Source: Gemmatimonadota bacterium (GTDB taxonomy: Bacteria > Gemmatimonadota > Gemmatimonadetes > Longimicrobiales > Gaopeijiaceae). Taken from it: DNA of 64,000 nucleotides. Positions 29,084 through 36,887 of the stretch are shown here, in pieces. Location: positions 149,001-213,000 of the forward strand of contig JACZXQ010000003.1 in assembly GCA_022571515.1 (NCBI GenBank), read 5' to 3'. How positions within the stretch are numbered: the stretch's first letter is position 1; every line of letters begins with the position of its first letter. A model generated the notes under the pieces. That model was not told the DNA's origin, made no database searches, and saw nothing but the letters and a program-made list of their open reading frames with translations. The translations under genes were made by a program, and so were the position numbers.

Positions 29084-30553
29084 TTACGCCGGCGCCCCCA
29101 CGAGGGAGGAAATGACATGTGATGCGGGGCGCGCCGACCCTGGGGCCTCCAGCGCCGGCAAGAACTCCTGCACGATCCCCTCGTGGTTCGTGAACGTCCC
29201 CTTCTGCTCCGCGAAGGTTGACACGGGAAGCGTGAAGTGCGCTGCGGAGGCCCCGACGGACGTATGCGCGCCCAAGTAGACGAACAGACTCGCCTTCGAG
29301 CCGAAAAACTCATCCTGATCGGCCAGGTCGTCCCCGAGCACCACGATCAGCCCGTCGTGATCCGCCACACCTTCCAACCCGCCTCGTCCCTCATCTCCCC
29401 CAACGCGCGTCATACCGAGGAGCTCCGCTCCCTTGATGTTGGGAACGAGATCACGTCGGCGCGCCAGTGAGGGGAAGCCCCTTAATGGGCTCTCGTCTTC
29501 AGCTCTCGCCGAACGGAACACGATCTCACCGCCGCCAAGCGATTCGACGAACTTGGCCATCGCACCGAGATCTTCATTGGACCACGAGGCGGACACCACC
29601 GCTTTGACGCCCCCAGTTACCCCGGCGAGCCGCTGCTCCAAAGCCTCGAGCGCCACGTCCCAGCCAAGCTGCACCGCCCTGCCGTCGTCCACGAACGTCG
29701 GCTCCTCGACGCGGTCGCTCCGGTTCATCCACTCGTAGTTCCCACGCCCGTAGTCACACATCCAATGGCCGTTCACGTCGGCGTTGAACCGGGGTTTGAT
29801 CCTGTGTACAAGATTATCGCGCGTGTGCAGATCGATGTTGCAACCCTGGCTGCAGCTCCCGCACACCGAGGGTGTGTGCTTCAGATCCCATGCCCTCGCC
29901 TTGTGCAGAAAGTCCTTCGATACGAGCGCGCCGACCGGGCAAATGTCGACGACGTTTCCTCCCCACTCGGCCTCCTCGAGGCCTCGGTCGAAGAAGGTAT
30001 CGATGATGGAACGGGTCCCTCGATCGACGATGGTCAGGAGAGGCTTCTGCTCGATCTCCTCCATGAAGCGCACGCAGCGCGTGCACATGACACAACGGTC
30101 GCCGTAGAAGAGCACGTCGCCGCCAAAATCGTCACGGCCAAAGATGCGCTTCGGCTCACGGCTCCGGCCACGCTCTCGCCCTTCGGCAAAGACGTAGTCC
30201 TGAAGCTTACACTCGCCCGACTGGTCGCAGACCGGACAATCCAGCGGATGATTGACCAGGTAGAACTCCAGCACGCCCCGCCGCATGCCCGCCGCGTTCT
30301 CGCTCTCGGTATGAACGACCTGTCCCTCCGTCGCCTGCGTCACGCAGGAAGGCAGGAGCTTGGGCGCACCCTCCACCTCGACGAGGCAAAGCCGGCACAT
30401 GGCCGGCGACGATAGGCCGGGGTGGTAACAGTAGTGCGGGATCTCGGTCCCGACCTGGTCGATCGCCTGGAGGATGGTAGTCCCCTTGGCGACCGTGACA
30501 TCCTGGCCGTCGACGGTCAGGGTGACCGTTTCGGTCGTGGTGTTATCGCTCAT
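29084..30553 (-). CDS. nuoG: NADH-quinone oxidoreductase subunit G, compact form
   Basis: Peripheral-arm subunit that carries several Fe-S clusters. At 489 residues it is clearly shorter than the common 700-900. The N-terminal 2Fe-2S ferredoxin fold is present (CYHPGLSSPAMCRLC), then the His/Cys3 4Fe-4S site (HPLDCPVCDQSGECKLQ) and a 4Fe-4S binding segment (DRCVMCTRC ... DICPVGAL). CGSCSQGCNIDLHTRDN begins the molybdopterin-oxidoreductase-like domain, which carries an extra cysteine cluster. That domain is cut down to about 250 residues and ends with EQKGTFTNHEGIVQEF. The reduction is probably lineage-specific rather than a truncation, because nuoH starts at the next base. Confidence 0.93.
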   Translation of the reverse strand: MSDNTTTETVTLTVDGQDVTVAKGTTILQAIDQVGTEIPHYCYHPGLSSPAMCRLCLVEVEGAPKLLPSCVTQATEGQVVHTESENAAGMRRGVLEFYLVNHPLDCPVCDQSGECKLQDYVFAEGRERGRSREPKRIFGRDDFGGDVLFYGDRCVMCTRCVRFMEEIEQKPLLTIVDRGTRSIIDTFFDRGLEEAEWGGNVVDICPVGALVSKDFLHKARAWDLKHTPSVCGSCSQGCNIDLHTRDNLVHRIKPRFNADVNGHWMCDYGRGNYEWMNRSDRVEEPTFVDDGRAVQLGWDVALEALEQRLAGVTGGVKAVVSASWSNEDLGAMAKFVESLGGGEIVFRSARAEDESPLRGFPSLARRRDLVPNIKGAELLGMTRVGGDEGRGGLEGVADHDGLIVVLGDDLADQDEFFGSKASLFVYLGAHTSVGASAAHFTLPVSTFAEQKGTFTNHEGIVQEFLPALEAPGSARPASHVISSLVGAPA

Positions 30554-30604
30554 TAGATCTCACGGGAGGTCGGTCGAGAACCCGGCGTGGGAAAGACTCT
30601 CGGC

Positions 30605-31897
30605 TCACGCCGCCCCCACCCTCTCACCGCGCCGAATCAACGCAAGGTACTCGTCCCGGAATTTCTCGATGGACGACTGCACCGGCGCGGCCACCGAGTC
30701 GGAGAGCACGCAGATCGTTGTGCCTGTCATCTGGCGCGTGATCTCCATGAGGGTATCGAGGTCCTCTTCGGTCCCACGGCCGTCCTCGATCCTGCGCAGA
30801 ATCTTTACGACCCAGTCCGAACCCTCTCGGCAAGGCGTGCACTGCCCGCATGACTCGTGAGCGTAGAACTCGGCCATCCTGCGAACCTGATGCACGATGT
30901 CGGTCTTCTCGTCCATCACGATCACCGACGCGCATCCCAGCATCGAGCCCGCTTCAATCACACCCTCGTAGTCGAGCATGCAGTCCCTGCATTCGGCCTC
31001 CGAGAGAAACGGTACCGAACTCCCACCGGGAATCACCGCCTTGAGCGCGTTGTCATCCCGAATTCCACCGCACACGTCGTGGATCAACTCGGAGAGGGGA
31101 AACCCCAACGGGAGTTCGTAGTTCCCCGGCCGCCTCACGTGACCACTCACACAAAAGATCTTCGTGCCCGGGCTTTTCTCGGTGCCCCACTGCCGGTACC
31201 ACTCGCCACCGTTCGCCAGGATGTGCGGCACGGCGCAGAGCGTCTCGACGTTGTTCACCGTGGTCGGCATGCCGAACACGCCTGCGGCTGCGGGGAACGG
31301 CGGCTTGATGCGGGGCTCTCCCCGCCGACCCTCCAACGAATTCATGAGCCCGGTTTCTTCGCCGCAAATGTAGGCTCCGGCGCCCACGTGTACGGTAAGG
31401 TCGATCGTGTGTCCCGAGCCCATAACATCCGCGCCGATGATGCCCGCCTCGTAGGCCTCTTCAACGGCGCGGGCGAACACCTGGGTCGCCTCGAAGAACT
31501 CTCCGCGGCAGTAGACATAGACGTGCTCGGCCTGTATGGCGTGCGCGGCGATGAGGCAGCCCTCGATGAGCTGGTGCGGCGTCCAGCGGATCAACTCACG
31601 GTCCTTGAACGTTCCGGGCTCCGCTTCGTCCGCATTGCAGCACAGGTAGTGGGGCTTCTCGCGCTCCTTGGGCATGAAGCTCCACTTGATGCCCGCCGGG
31701 AAGCCAGCTCCACCGCGTCCGCGGAGCCCCGACGTCTTGACCTCTTCGATGACGTCCGCCGGACTCATGGCGAGAGCCTTTTCGAGTGCGGCGTACCCAC
31801 CGCGGGCCTTCCACCCGGCGAGCGTTCTGGCCTCCGGATCTCCGAAATGTTTGGTGAGCATCGGGACTTCCGAATCGTGACTGTAGGGATAGCCCAT
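30605..31897 (-). CDS. nuoF: NADH-quinone oxidoreductase subunit F
   Basis: NADH dehydrogenase flavoprotein of complex I with the NADH site, FMN and the N3 4Fe-4S cluster. The 430 residues contain the glycine-rich NADH-binding segment SGLRGRGGAGFPAGIKWSFM, the FMN-binding part CNADEAEPGTFKDRELI, GAGAYICGEETGLMNSLEG, and the cluster motif ESCGQCTPCREG with a distal cysteine near residue 397. It follows nuoE by 2 bp and precedes nuoG by 51 bp. Confidence 0.97.
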   Translation of the reverse strand: MGYPYSHDSEVPMLTKHFGDPEARTLAGWKARGGYAALEKALAMSPADVIEEVKTSGLRGRGGAGFPAGIKWSFMPKEREKPHYLCCNADEAEPGTFKDRELIRWTPHQLIEGCLIAAHAIQAEHVYVYCRGEFFEATQVFARAVEEAYEAGIIGADVMGSGHTIDLTVHVGAGAYICGEETGLMNSLEGRRGEPRIKPPFPAAAGVFGMPTTVNNVETLCAVPHILANGGEWYRQWGTEKSPGTKIFCVSGHVRRPGNYELPLGFPLSELIHDVCGGIRDDNALKAVIPGGSSVPFLSEAECRDCMLDYEGVIEAGSMLGCASVIVMDEKTDIVHQVRRMAEFYAHESCGQCTPCREGSDWVVKILRRIEDGRGTEEDLDTLMEITRQMTGTTICVLSDSVAAPVQSSIEKFRDEYLALIRRGERVGAA

Positions 31898-31899
31898 GC

Positions 31900-32580
31900 T
31901 CAGCCCCCCTCCCCTTCACCGTCGGCAGCGACCGTCGACTTGAGATGCTCCAGAAGCTCCGGCACGCCCTTGGCCGTGAGGCTCTCATAGTACATGGAGT
32001 TGATCTGCACGCAGGTTGGGAAGCCACACGCGGCGAGGCATTCCGCCTCGATGACGGTGAAGTTGCCGTCTTGGGACGTCTCGCCGAGCTCCGTGTCGGC
32101 GTAAGCGAGGAACGCATCCAGCACATCTTCGGCGCCACACAGATTACAACTGATGTTGGTGCAGACCTGCACCAGGAAGCGCCCAACCGGCTGCTTGTTG
32201 TACATCGTGTAGAATGTCGCCACACCGCGCACGTACGCGGGCGGTAGTTCCAGCAGCGAGGCTACCTCGTCCATAGTCTGGGGTGAAACATGCCCTCGCA
32301 CTTCCTGCGCGAGATTCAGGGTTGGGAGCAGTGCGGCGCGCAGGTTCGGGTAACGCGTCTTGATCTTATCGAAGCGCTCCAGGTACGGCCCCTCGAACAG
32401 CGGCGCATCGGGGTGCCGCTCCACGAGCATGTACGGATAGCTACTCGCGCCGGCAGGATGGCCGCCCTCTTTGGGACGCGTGCCTACGTAATCGTGACCT
32501 CGCACCTGAGCTTCGGTGAGCTCATACTCGCCGGTATTCCCGGCCCATCCCGGGTTCTTGAACGGCGTGCCGTCGCTCAT
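31900..32580 (-). CDS. nuoE: NADH-quinone oxidoreductase subunit E with N-terminal extension
   Basis: Thioredoxin-fold 2Fe-2S (N1a) subunit of complex I. The cluster ligands are visible in CTNISCNLCG and CLAACGF. The start is the ATG at 32580, which overlaps the nuoD stop (ATGA); the frame is open further upstream but only inside nuoD. The result is 226 residues, against about 160-170 for common NuoE. Roughly 70 residues before the conserved RYPNLRAALLPTLNLAQEVRG are extra, polar, and rich in Gly, Pro and Tyr. The extension is in frame and starts at a well-placed ATG, so it looks real. Confidence 0.93.
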   Translation of the reverse strand: MSDGTPFKNPGWAGNTGEYELTEAQVRGHDYVGTRPKEGGHPAGASSYPYMLVERHPDAPLFEGPYLERFDKIKTRYPNLRAALLPTLNLAQEVRGHVSPQTMDEVASLLELPPAYVRGVATFYTMYNKQPVGRFLVQVCTNISCNLCGAEDVLDAFLAYADTELGETSQDGNFTVIEAECLAACGFPTCVQINSMYYESLTAKGVPELLEHLKSTVAADGEGEGG

Positions 32581-33854
32581 CGGTCGATCTCTCCGAGAAC
32601 GATGTCCAGGCTCGCGTTGATCATGATGAGGTCGGACAGCATGTGGCCCTCCGCCAGCTTGGCGATGACGGACAGGTTCACGAAGGAGGGAGGCCGGATC
32701 CGCCACCGCACCGGCTTCGGCCCGCCGTCACCGACCACGTACATGCCCAATTCGCCCTTCGAGCCCTCCACCGCGAAGTAGCAGTCCTCAGCCGGAGCCG
32801 GGATCCCGTCGGTGATGAGCTTGAAGTGGTGGATCATGGACTCCATGTCGTTCATGCAGTCTGTCTTGCTGGGAAGTGTGATCCGTGGATCTTCGACATC
32901 GATGGGACCGTCCGGGAGGCGGTCGAGCGCCTGGTGCAGGATGCGTACGCTCTGGCTCATCTCCTCCATGCGGACCAGATAGCGATCATAGCAGTCGCCA
33001 TGCTGCCCCACAGGCACCTCGAAATCGTAGGTCTCGTAGTCGTAGTAGGGGGCGTCCTTGCGCAGGTCGTACTCGACACCTGTAGCTCTCAGGTTGGGTC
33101 CCGTAAACCCGCAATTCACAGCGTCCTCGGCCGAAATCACACCCACGTCCTGGGTTCTCCCCAGGTGGATCGCGTTGGTGGTCAGCAACTGATGGATCTC
33201 TTCCAAGGTATTCGGAAACGTGTTGCAGAACTCACGCACCGCCTCGGCCCAACCCTCGGGCAGGTCGGCCATCATGCCGCCGATACGCGTGGCCGATGTC
33301 GTGATGCGAGCGCCTGTCAGGGACTCGTGCAGTGTGTAGATCCGCTCGCGTTCCTGGAACGCGTAGAGGAACGGCGTGAACGCCCCGACGTCGATCGCGG
33401 TCGTGCCCAGCCAGAGCAGGTGGGAAAAGATCCTGTCCAGCTCCATGAGGATCACCCGCACGACTTTGCAGCGCTCGGTGACCTCGATGCCCATCAGTTT
33501 CTCTACCGCCATCACGTAGGCGCAGTTGTAGATGAGCGGCGCCAGGTAGTCTATGCGGTCGGTGAGCGTAACGATCTGATTCCAGGTCCTGTACTCGCCG
33601 AGTTTCTCGAATCCCGTGTGCAGGTACCCGATGTGCGGCGTCACCTTCACCACCGTCTCGCCCTCGAGCTCGCAAAGCAGCCGGAGCACCCCGTGCGTGG
33701 CTGGGTGCTGTGGACCGATGTTGATAAGCATGTGCTCGGAGCCGAAATCGGGCTCGGGTAGATCGACGGCGGCATCCCAACCCTGAGTCGGGCGAAAGTC
33801 CATGCCCGCCTCGGGGTTTCGGCTTACCGTGTATTCGACCGTCTTACGCGCCAT
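32577..33854 (-). CDS. nuoD: NADH-quinone oxidoreductase subunit D
   Basis: 49-kDa-type subunit that forms the quinone site with NuoB. The 425-residue protein has INIGPQHPATHGVLRLL (quinone-site His), HIGYLHTGFEKLGEYRTWNQ, LMELDRIFSHLLWLG and the C-terminal GELGMYVVGDGGPKPVRWRIRPPSF, ending in IVLGEIDR. It is separate from NuoC, unlike the fused NuoCD of enterobacteria. About 40 residues at the N-terminus precede the conserved part. It overlaps nuoE by 4 bases. Confidence 0.97.
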   Translation of the reverse strand: MARKTVEYTVSRNPEAGMDFRPTQGWDAAVDLPEPDFGSEHMLINIGPQHPATHGVLRLLCELEGETVVKVTPHIGYLHTGFEKLGEYRTWNQIVTLTDRIDYLAPLIYNCAYVMAVEKLMGIEVTERCKVVRVILMELDRIFSHLLWLGTTAIDVGAFTPFLYAFQERERIYTLHESLTGARITTSATRIGGMMADLPEGWAEAVREFCNTFPNTLEEIHQLLTTNAIHLGRTQDVGVISAEDAVNCGFTGPNLRATGVEYDLRKDAPYYDYETYDFEVPVGQHGDCYDRYLVRMEEMSQSVRILHQALDRLPDGPIDVEDPRITLPSKTDCMNDMESMIHHFKLITDGIPAPAEDCYFAVEGSKGELGMYVVGDGGPKPVRWRIRPPSFVNLSVIAKLAEGHMLSDLIMINASLDIVLGEIDR

Positions 33855-33875
33855 CGCTCGTCGTCCCGCCGGCCG

Positions 33876-34487
33876 TCAGGCCGACTCACTCCCGCTCGGG
33901 GGTTCGACCTGATCGGGCACGGCCGGTGGGCCGCCCACGTCGAAATCCTGTGGCATGTAGTCATGTTTCGGATCCTGGGTGAGGGCACGCCGCGTTTGCT
34001 CGGCCCTCGAAAACCGTCCCCGAAGCGGAAAATCTTTGCGGAGCGGATGCCCTTCCTCGTAGTCGTCCGGCATCAGGATGCGCCGCAAGTCCGGGTGGCC
34101 CGTGAAGGTGACGCCGAAGAGGTCGAACACCTCCCGCTCGAGCCAGTCGGCCGTCTGCCAAAGCGAGACTACGGACGCGACCTCGAGGGCATCCAGCGGA
34201 AGTTCGCACTTCACGCGCAGCGCACGCTTATGCGGGATCGACCAGAGCTGATACACGACCTCGATGGGACGGCCGCCCCCGTAATCCACGGCAGTCACAT
34301 CCACCAGAAGATCATAGCGATGGTCGGAGTCGTCTTTCAGCCAGCCCAACACCTCCGTGTTCCGGGCTGGATTCACGTAGACGACATCCTGCCCCGCCGA
34401 CGTGATCTCGGTCCGTTGCACGGCGTCGCCGAAGCGAGCGATCAGGGCTTCCACCGAGGGGTGGCTCGAGGTCGCGCCGTCAGACAC
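33876..34487 (-). CDS. nuoC: NADH-quinone oxidoreductase subunit C
   Basis: 30-kDa-type peripheral subunit of complex I. The 203 residues include the family signature ADWLEREVFDLFGVTFTGHPDLRRILMPDDYEEGHPLRKDFPL. The stop is about 20 bp before nuoD, and the start is a few bases after the nuoB stop. The C-terminal part (PQDFDVGGPPAVPDQVEPP) is a short polar tail. Length and motif content are ordinary. Confidence 0.96.
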   Translation of the reverse strand: MSDGATSSHPSVEALIARFGDAVQRTEITSAGQDVVYVNPARNTEVLGWLKDDSDHRYDLLVDVTAVDYGGGRPIEVVYQLWSIPHKRALRVKCELPLDALEVASVVSLWQTADWLEREVFDLFGVTFTGHPDLRRILMPDDYEEGHPLRKDFPLRGRFSRAEQTRRALTQDPKHDYMPQDFDVGGPPAVPDQVEPPSGSESA

Positions 34488-34492
34488 GTGAA

Positions 34493-35164
34493 TCAGCCAC
34501 GCTCCGGACGGGTCATCGTAGGAAGCTCAGAGGGTAGAATTCCGCCCGCCTCCTCCTGCTGCGTCGAGTTACCGAACGGACCCGAGAGGGCGGCCACCTC
34601 CTCGGCACTGGCCCGGGGGGCGCCAACGAGCATGGGATCCTCGGCCCGGAGCTCACCATGTCGCGAGAGGCTCTCGCCCCGAATCTTCTCCTGGATCATC
34701 ATCAGCCCGTAGATGAGGCCCTCGGGCCGGGGCGGACACCCCGGGATATAGACATCCACAGGCACGATGGTGTCGATCCCCTGCACCATGCAGTACGTGT
34801 CGAACACACCACCCGAACTGGCGCACGCGCCCATCGAGATGCACCACTTCGGTTGCGGCATCTGGTCCCAGATGCGCCTCAGGACCGGCGCGAGCTTGTA
34901 GGGGACACGTCCCGCGCAGATGAGCACGTCGGCCTGACGGGGACTGAACGACATGCGCTCCATGCCGAACCGTGCCAGATCGAAGTTGGAGGCGGCCGCC
35001 GCCATCATCTCGATCGCACAACACGCCGTACCGAACGGCATCGGCCACAACGAGTTGCGCCGGGCCCAGTTGACGACGAAATCGATCTTGGTGGTCAGGA
35101 ACGTCGGCGAGGCGAATCCAATCAGCCCACCCTGATCACTGGATTGGGATCCCTCTAATCCCAT
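34493..35164 (-). CDS. nuoB: NADH-quinone oxidoreductase subunit B
   Basis: PSST subunit of complex I that holds the terminal N2 4Fe-4S cluster. The 223 residues have the tandem-cysteine ligand ACCAIEMM, plus [10 protein letters not shown] and [13 protein letters not shown] for the other two cysteines. The ATG at 35164 overlaps the nuoA 3' end by 10 bp; an upstream ATG at 35185 adds seven residues without support. The last 50 residues (after IQEKI) form a polar C-terminal tail longer than in E. coli. Confidence 0.97.
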   Translation of the reverse strand: MGLEGSQSSDQGGLIGFASPTFLTTKIDFVVNWARRNSLWPMPFGTACCAIEMMAAAASNFDLARFGMERMSFSPRQADVLICAGRVPYKLAPVLRRIWDQMPQPKWCISMGACASSGGVFDTYCMVQGIDTIVPVDVYIPGCPPRPEGLIYGLMMIQEKIRGESLSRHGELRAEDPMLVGAPRASAEEVAALSGPFGNSTQQEEAGGILPSELPTMTRPERG

Positions 35165-35511
35165 TCCAGGCCTCCTTTCTTCCATTCGTAGAGCAGCCCT
35201 ACAGCCAGAACGACCACGAACATGGACACCGCCGCAAAGGCGCTCCAGCCCAACTCTCTCATCTCGACCGCCCAGGGGATCAGAAAGACCGCCTCCAGAT
35301 CGAAGACGATGAAGCTGATCGCCACCATGTAGAACTTGACCGAGAAGCGGGCCCTGGTATCACCGAGAGGAATCATGCCGGATTCATAGGGCATGTCCTT
35401 CTGCGGAGTAGGCCGGCGGGGGTTGAGGATATGGGACACCACCACCATGCCGATGGCGTTCGCCACCGACACGCCGAGGAGGATCAGGAGGGGTGCGTAC
35501 GATCCCGACAT
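35155..35511 (-). CDS. nuoA: NADH-quinone oxidoreductase subunit A
   Basis: Three-helix membrane subunit of complex I, first gene of the nuo operon. The 118 residues have [42 protein letters not shown], the strongest NuoA signature, which carries the loop cysteine position (serine here) and the membrane Asp/Glu. The operon continues nuoB to nuoN in canonical order on the minus strand. The promoter must lie in the 250-bp region up to dcd, where two inverted repeats are visible. Confidence 0.96.
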   Translation of the reverse strand: MSGSYAPLLILLGVSVANAIGMVVVSHILNPRRPTPQKDMPYESGMIPLGDTRARFSVKFYMVAISFIVFDLEAVFLIPWAVEMRELGWSAFAAVSMFVVVLAVGLLYEWKKGGLEWD

Positions 35512-35529
35512 GGCTGCTTGGGAGAGTTT

Positions 35530-35567
35530 GTGAAAATGTTCACTAGGGACGCCGGGAATCTACCCGG
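35530..35567. promoter_or_regulatory. Two inverted repeats in the nuoA-dcd intergenic region
   Basis: The 251-bp spacer between divergent nuoA and dcd contains two short dyads within 40 bp of the nuoA start. The first has arms GTGAA and TTCAC around AATG (35530-35543). The second has arms CCGGG and CCCGG around AATCTA (35552-35567). The first resembles an operator half-site pair; the second could be a leader hairpin of the nuo mRNA. These are direct readings of the sequence; no regulator can be named. Confidence 0.35.
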
Positions 35568-35762
35568 AGCTTCGGATGAGTGTCAATGTACGCCCCCATG
35601 TCGTCGATCGGACCACAGTCGCACCCGGTTTGCAGTCACGCGGGCGGGGCCGATATCTTGTGCGCCACTACCCGTCCCCGTGGGGCTCGTTCCGATCCTG
35701 CGGTGACAGGCCGGACCCTGACGTACTGATGCGTTCCGTTCACCCGGGGGTCGTAGAAGAGA

Positions 35763-36317
35763 ATGCCGATCAAGAGTGATCGTTGGATCCAGCGCATGGC
35801 CGAGGAACATAGGATGATCGAGCCGTTCGAGGCCGATCAGGTCCGTGACGGATGTATCTCGTACGGGCTGTCCTCGTACGGTTATGACATCCGTGTTGCG
35901 TCCGAGTTCAAGGTCTTCACGAACGTCCACAACGTGATCGTCGATCCCAAGGACTTCGACGACCGTTCGTTCGTCGACGTGAACGAGACCGAGTGTATCA
36001 TCCCACCCAACTCGTTCGCTCTCGCACGCACGGAGGAGTACTTCCGGATTCCTCGCGATGTGCTCGTGCTGTGCGTCGGCAAGAGCACGTACGCACGTTG
36101 CGGGATCATCGTGAACGTGACGCCGCTCGAACCCACCTGGTGCGGGTACCTGACACTGGAGATCTCCAACACGACACCGTTGCCGGCCAAGATCTACGGT
36201 GGCGAGGGAATCGCGCAGCTCCTGTTCTTCGGTGGTGACGAGGAGCCGCGCATCGCGTACGCGGACCGCCAGGGCAAGTACCAGGACCAGGTGGGCGTGA
36301 CGCTTCCGCGACTCTGA
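35763..36317 (+). CDS. dcd: dCTP deaminase
   Basis: Deaminates dCTP to dUTP for thymidylate synthesis. The 184-residue protein starts [22 protein letters not shown] and has [59 protein letters not shown] and the final [22 protein letters not shown], all Dcd signatures including the catalytic glutamate region. It does not carry the distinct features of the bifunctional deaminase/dUTPase. One of the few plus-strand genes, it is divergent from nuoA. An A/G-rich AGAAGAGA lies just before the ATG as a ribosome binding site. Confidence 0.96.
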   Translation: MPIKSDRWIQRMAEEHRMIEPFEADQVRDGCISYGLSSYGYDIRVASEFKVFTNVHNVIVDPKDFDDRSFVDVNETECIIPPNSFALARTEEYFRIPRDVLVLCVGKSTYARCGIIVNVTPLEPTWCGYLTLEISNTTPLPAKIYGGEGIAQLLFFGGDEEPRIAYADRQGKYQDQVGVTLPRL

Positions 36318-36327
36318 GGCGCCCCCC

Positions 36328-36807
36328 CTACTCTACCAGGAGCAGCGCGACCTCGAATACGACCGTGGCGTTGGGCGGGATCGGCCCGTTTCCGGCTGCT
36401 CCATACGCGAGTTCCGGTGGCAGGACCAACTTTCTGATTCCCCCGATTTTCATGCCTACAACCCCCTCGAAAAATCCGGGGACGACGTTCGCTTCAGGCC
36501 CTAGAGGGAACGCGATCGTTCCCGTATCGAACAACGCGCCGTTCTTCAGCCAGCCTGAGAAGAGCACCGTAGCCGTTAGGCCCTCGCCCTCGAGAGCCTC
36601 AATGCCGGTTCCGACCACGGTATCGATCCAGTAGAGGCCCGAGGACGATAGGTTCATCTGGGCGAGATCGATACCCAGGAAGGCCGCGAACTCGTCGTCA
36701 TCGAGGGGTACGATGTTGGTAGAGATACTGCTACAGCTAGCCACCGCCATCACCAGGCCGACAGTCAATACCGCGCGCGCCGCGCGCTTCCGGATTGCAC
36801 TCGTCAT
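36328..36807 (-). CDS. FKBP-type peptidyl-prolyl isomerase, lipoprotein
   Basis: Predicted outer-membrane or periplasmic lipoprotein with an FKBP fold that isomerises proline peptide bonds. The ATG at 36807 gives 159 residues starting with a basic, hydrophobic leader that ends in a lipobox-like VASC with Cys25. The FKBP domain (about 60-159) shows VLFSGWLKNGALFDTG, VPGFFEGVVGMKIGGIRKLVLPPELAYG and NGPIPPNATVVFEVALL. Two ATGs upstream (to 36846) would only add residues before the signal. It ends 11 bp from the convergent dcd. Confidence 0.9.
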   Translation of the reverse strand: MTSAIRKRAARAVLTVGLVMAVASCSSISTNIVPLDDDEFAAFLGIDLAQMNLSSSGLYWIDTVVGTGIEALEGEGLTATVLFSGWLKNGALFDTGTIAFPLGPEANVVPGFFEGVVGMKIGGIRKLVLPPELAYGAAGNGPIPPNATVVFEVALLLVE

Positions 36808-36887
36808 CCTCAGCTCTCCATAGTCCGTCAAACCCAGTTCATTCACGTTGTCACGTACGCACCTAGACTCCCGACCTTACGGACGCG

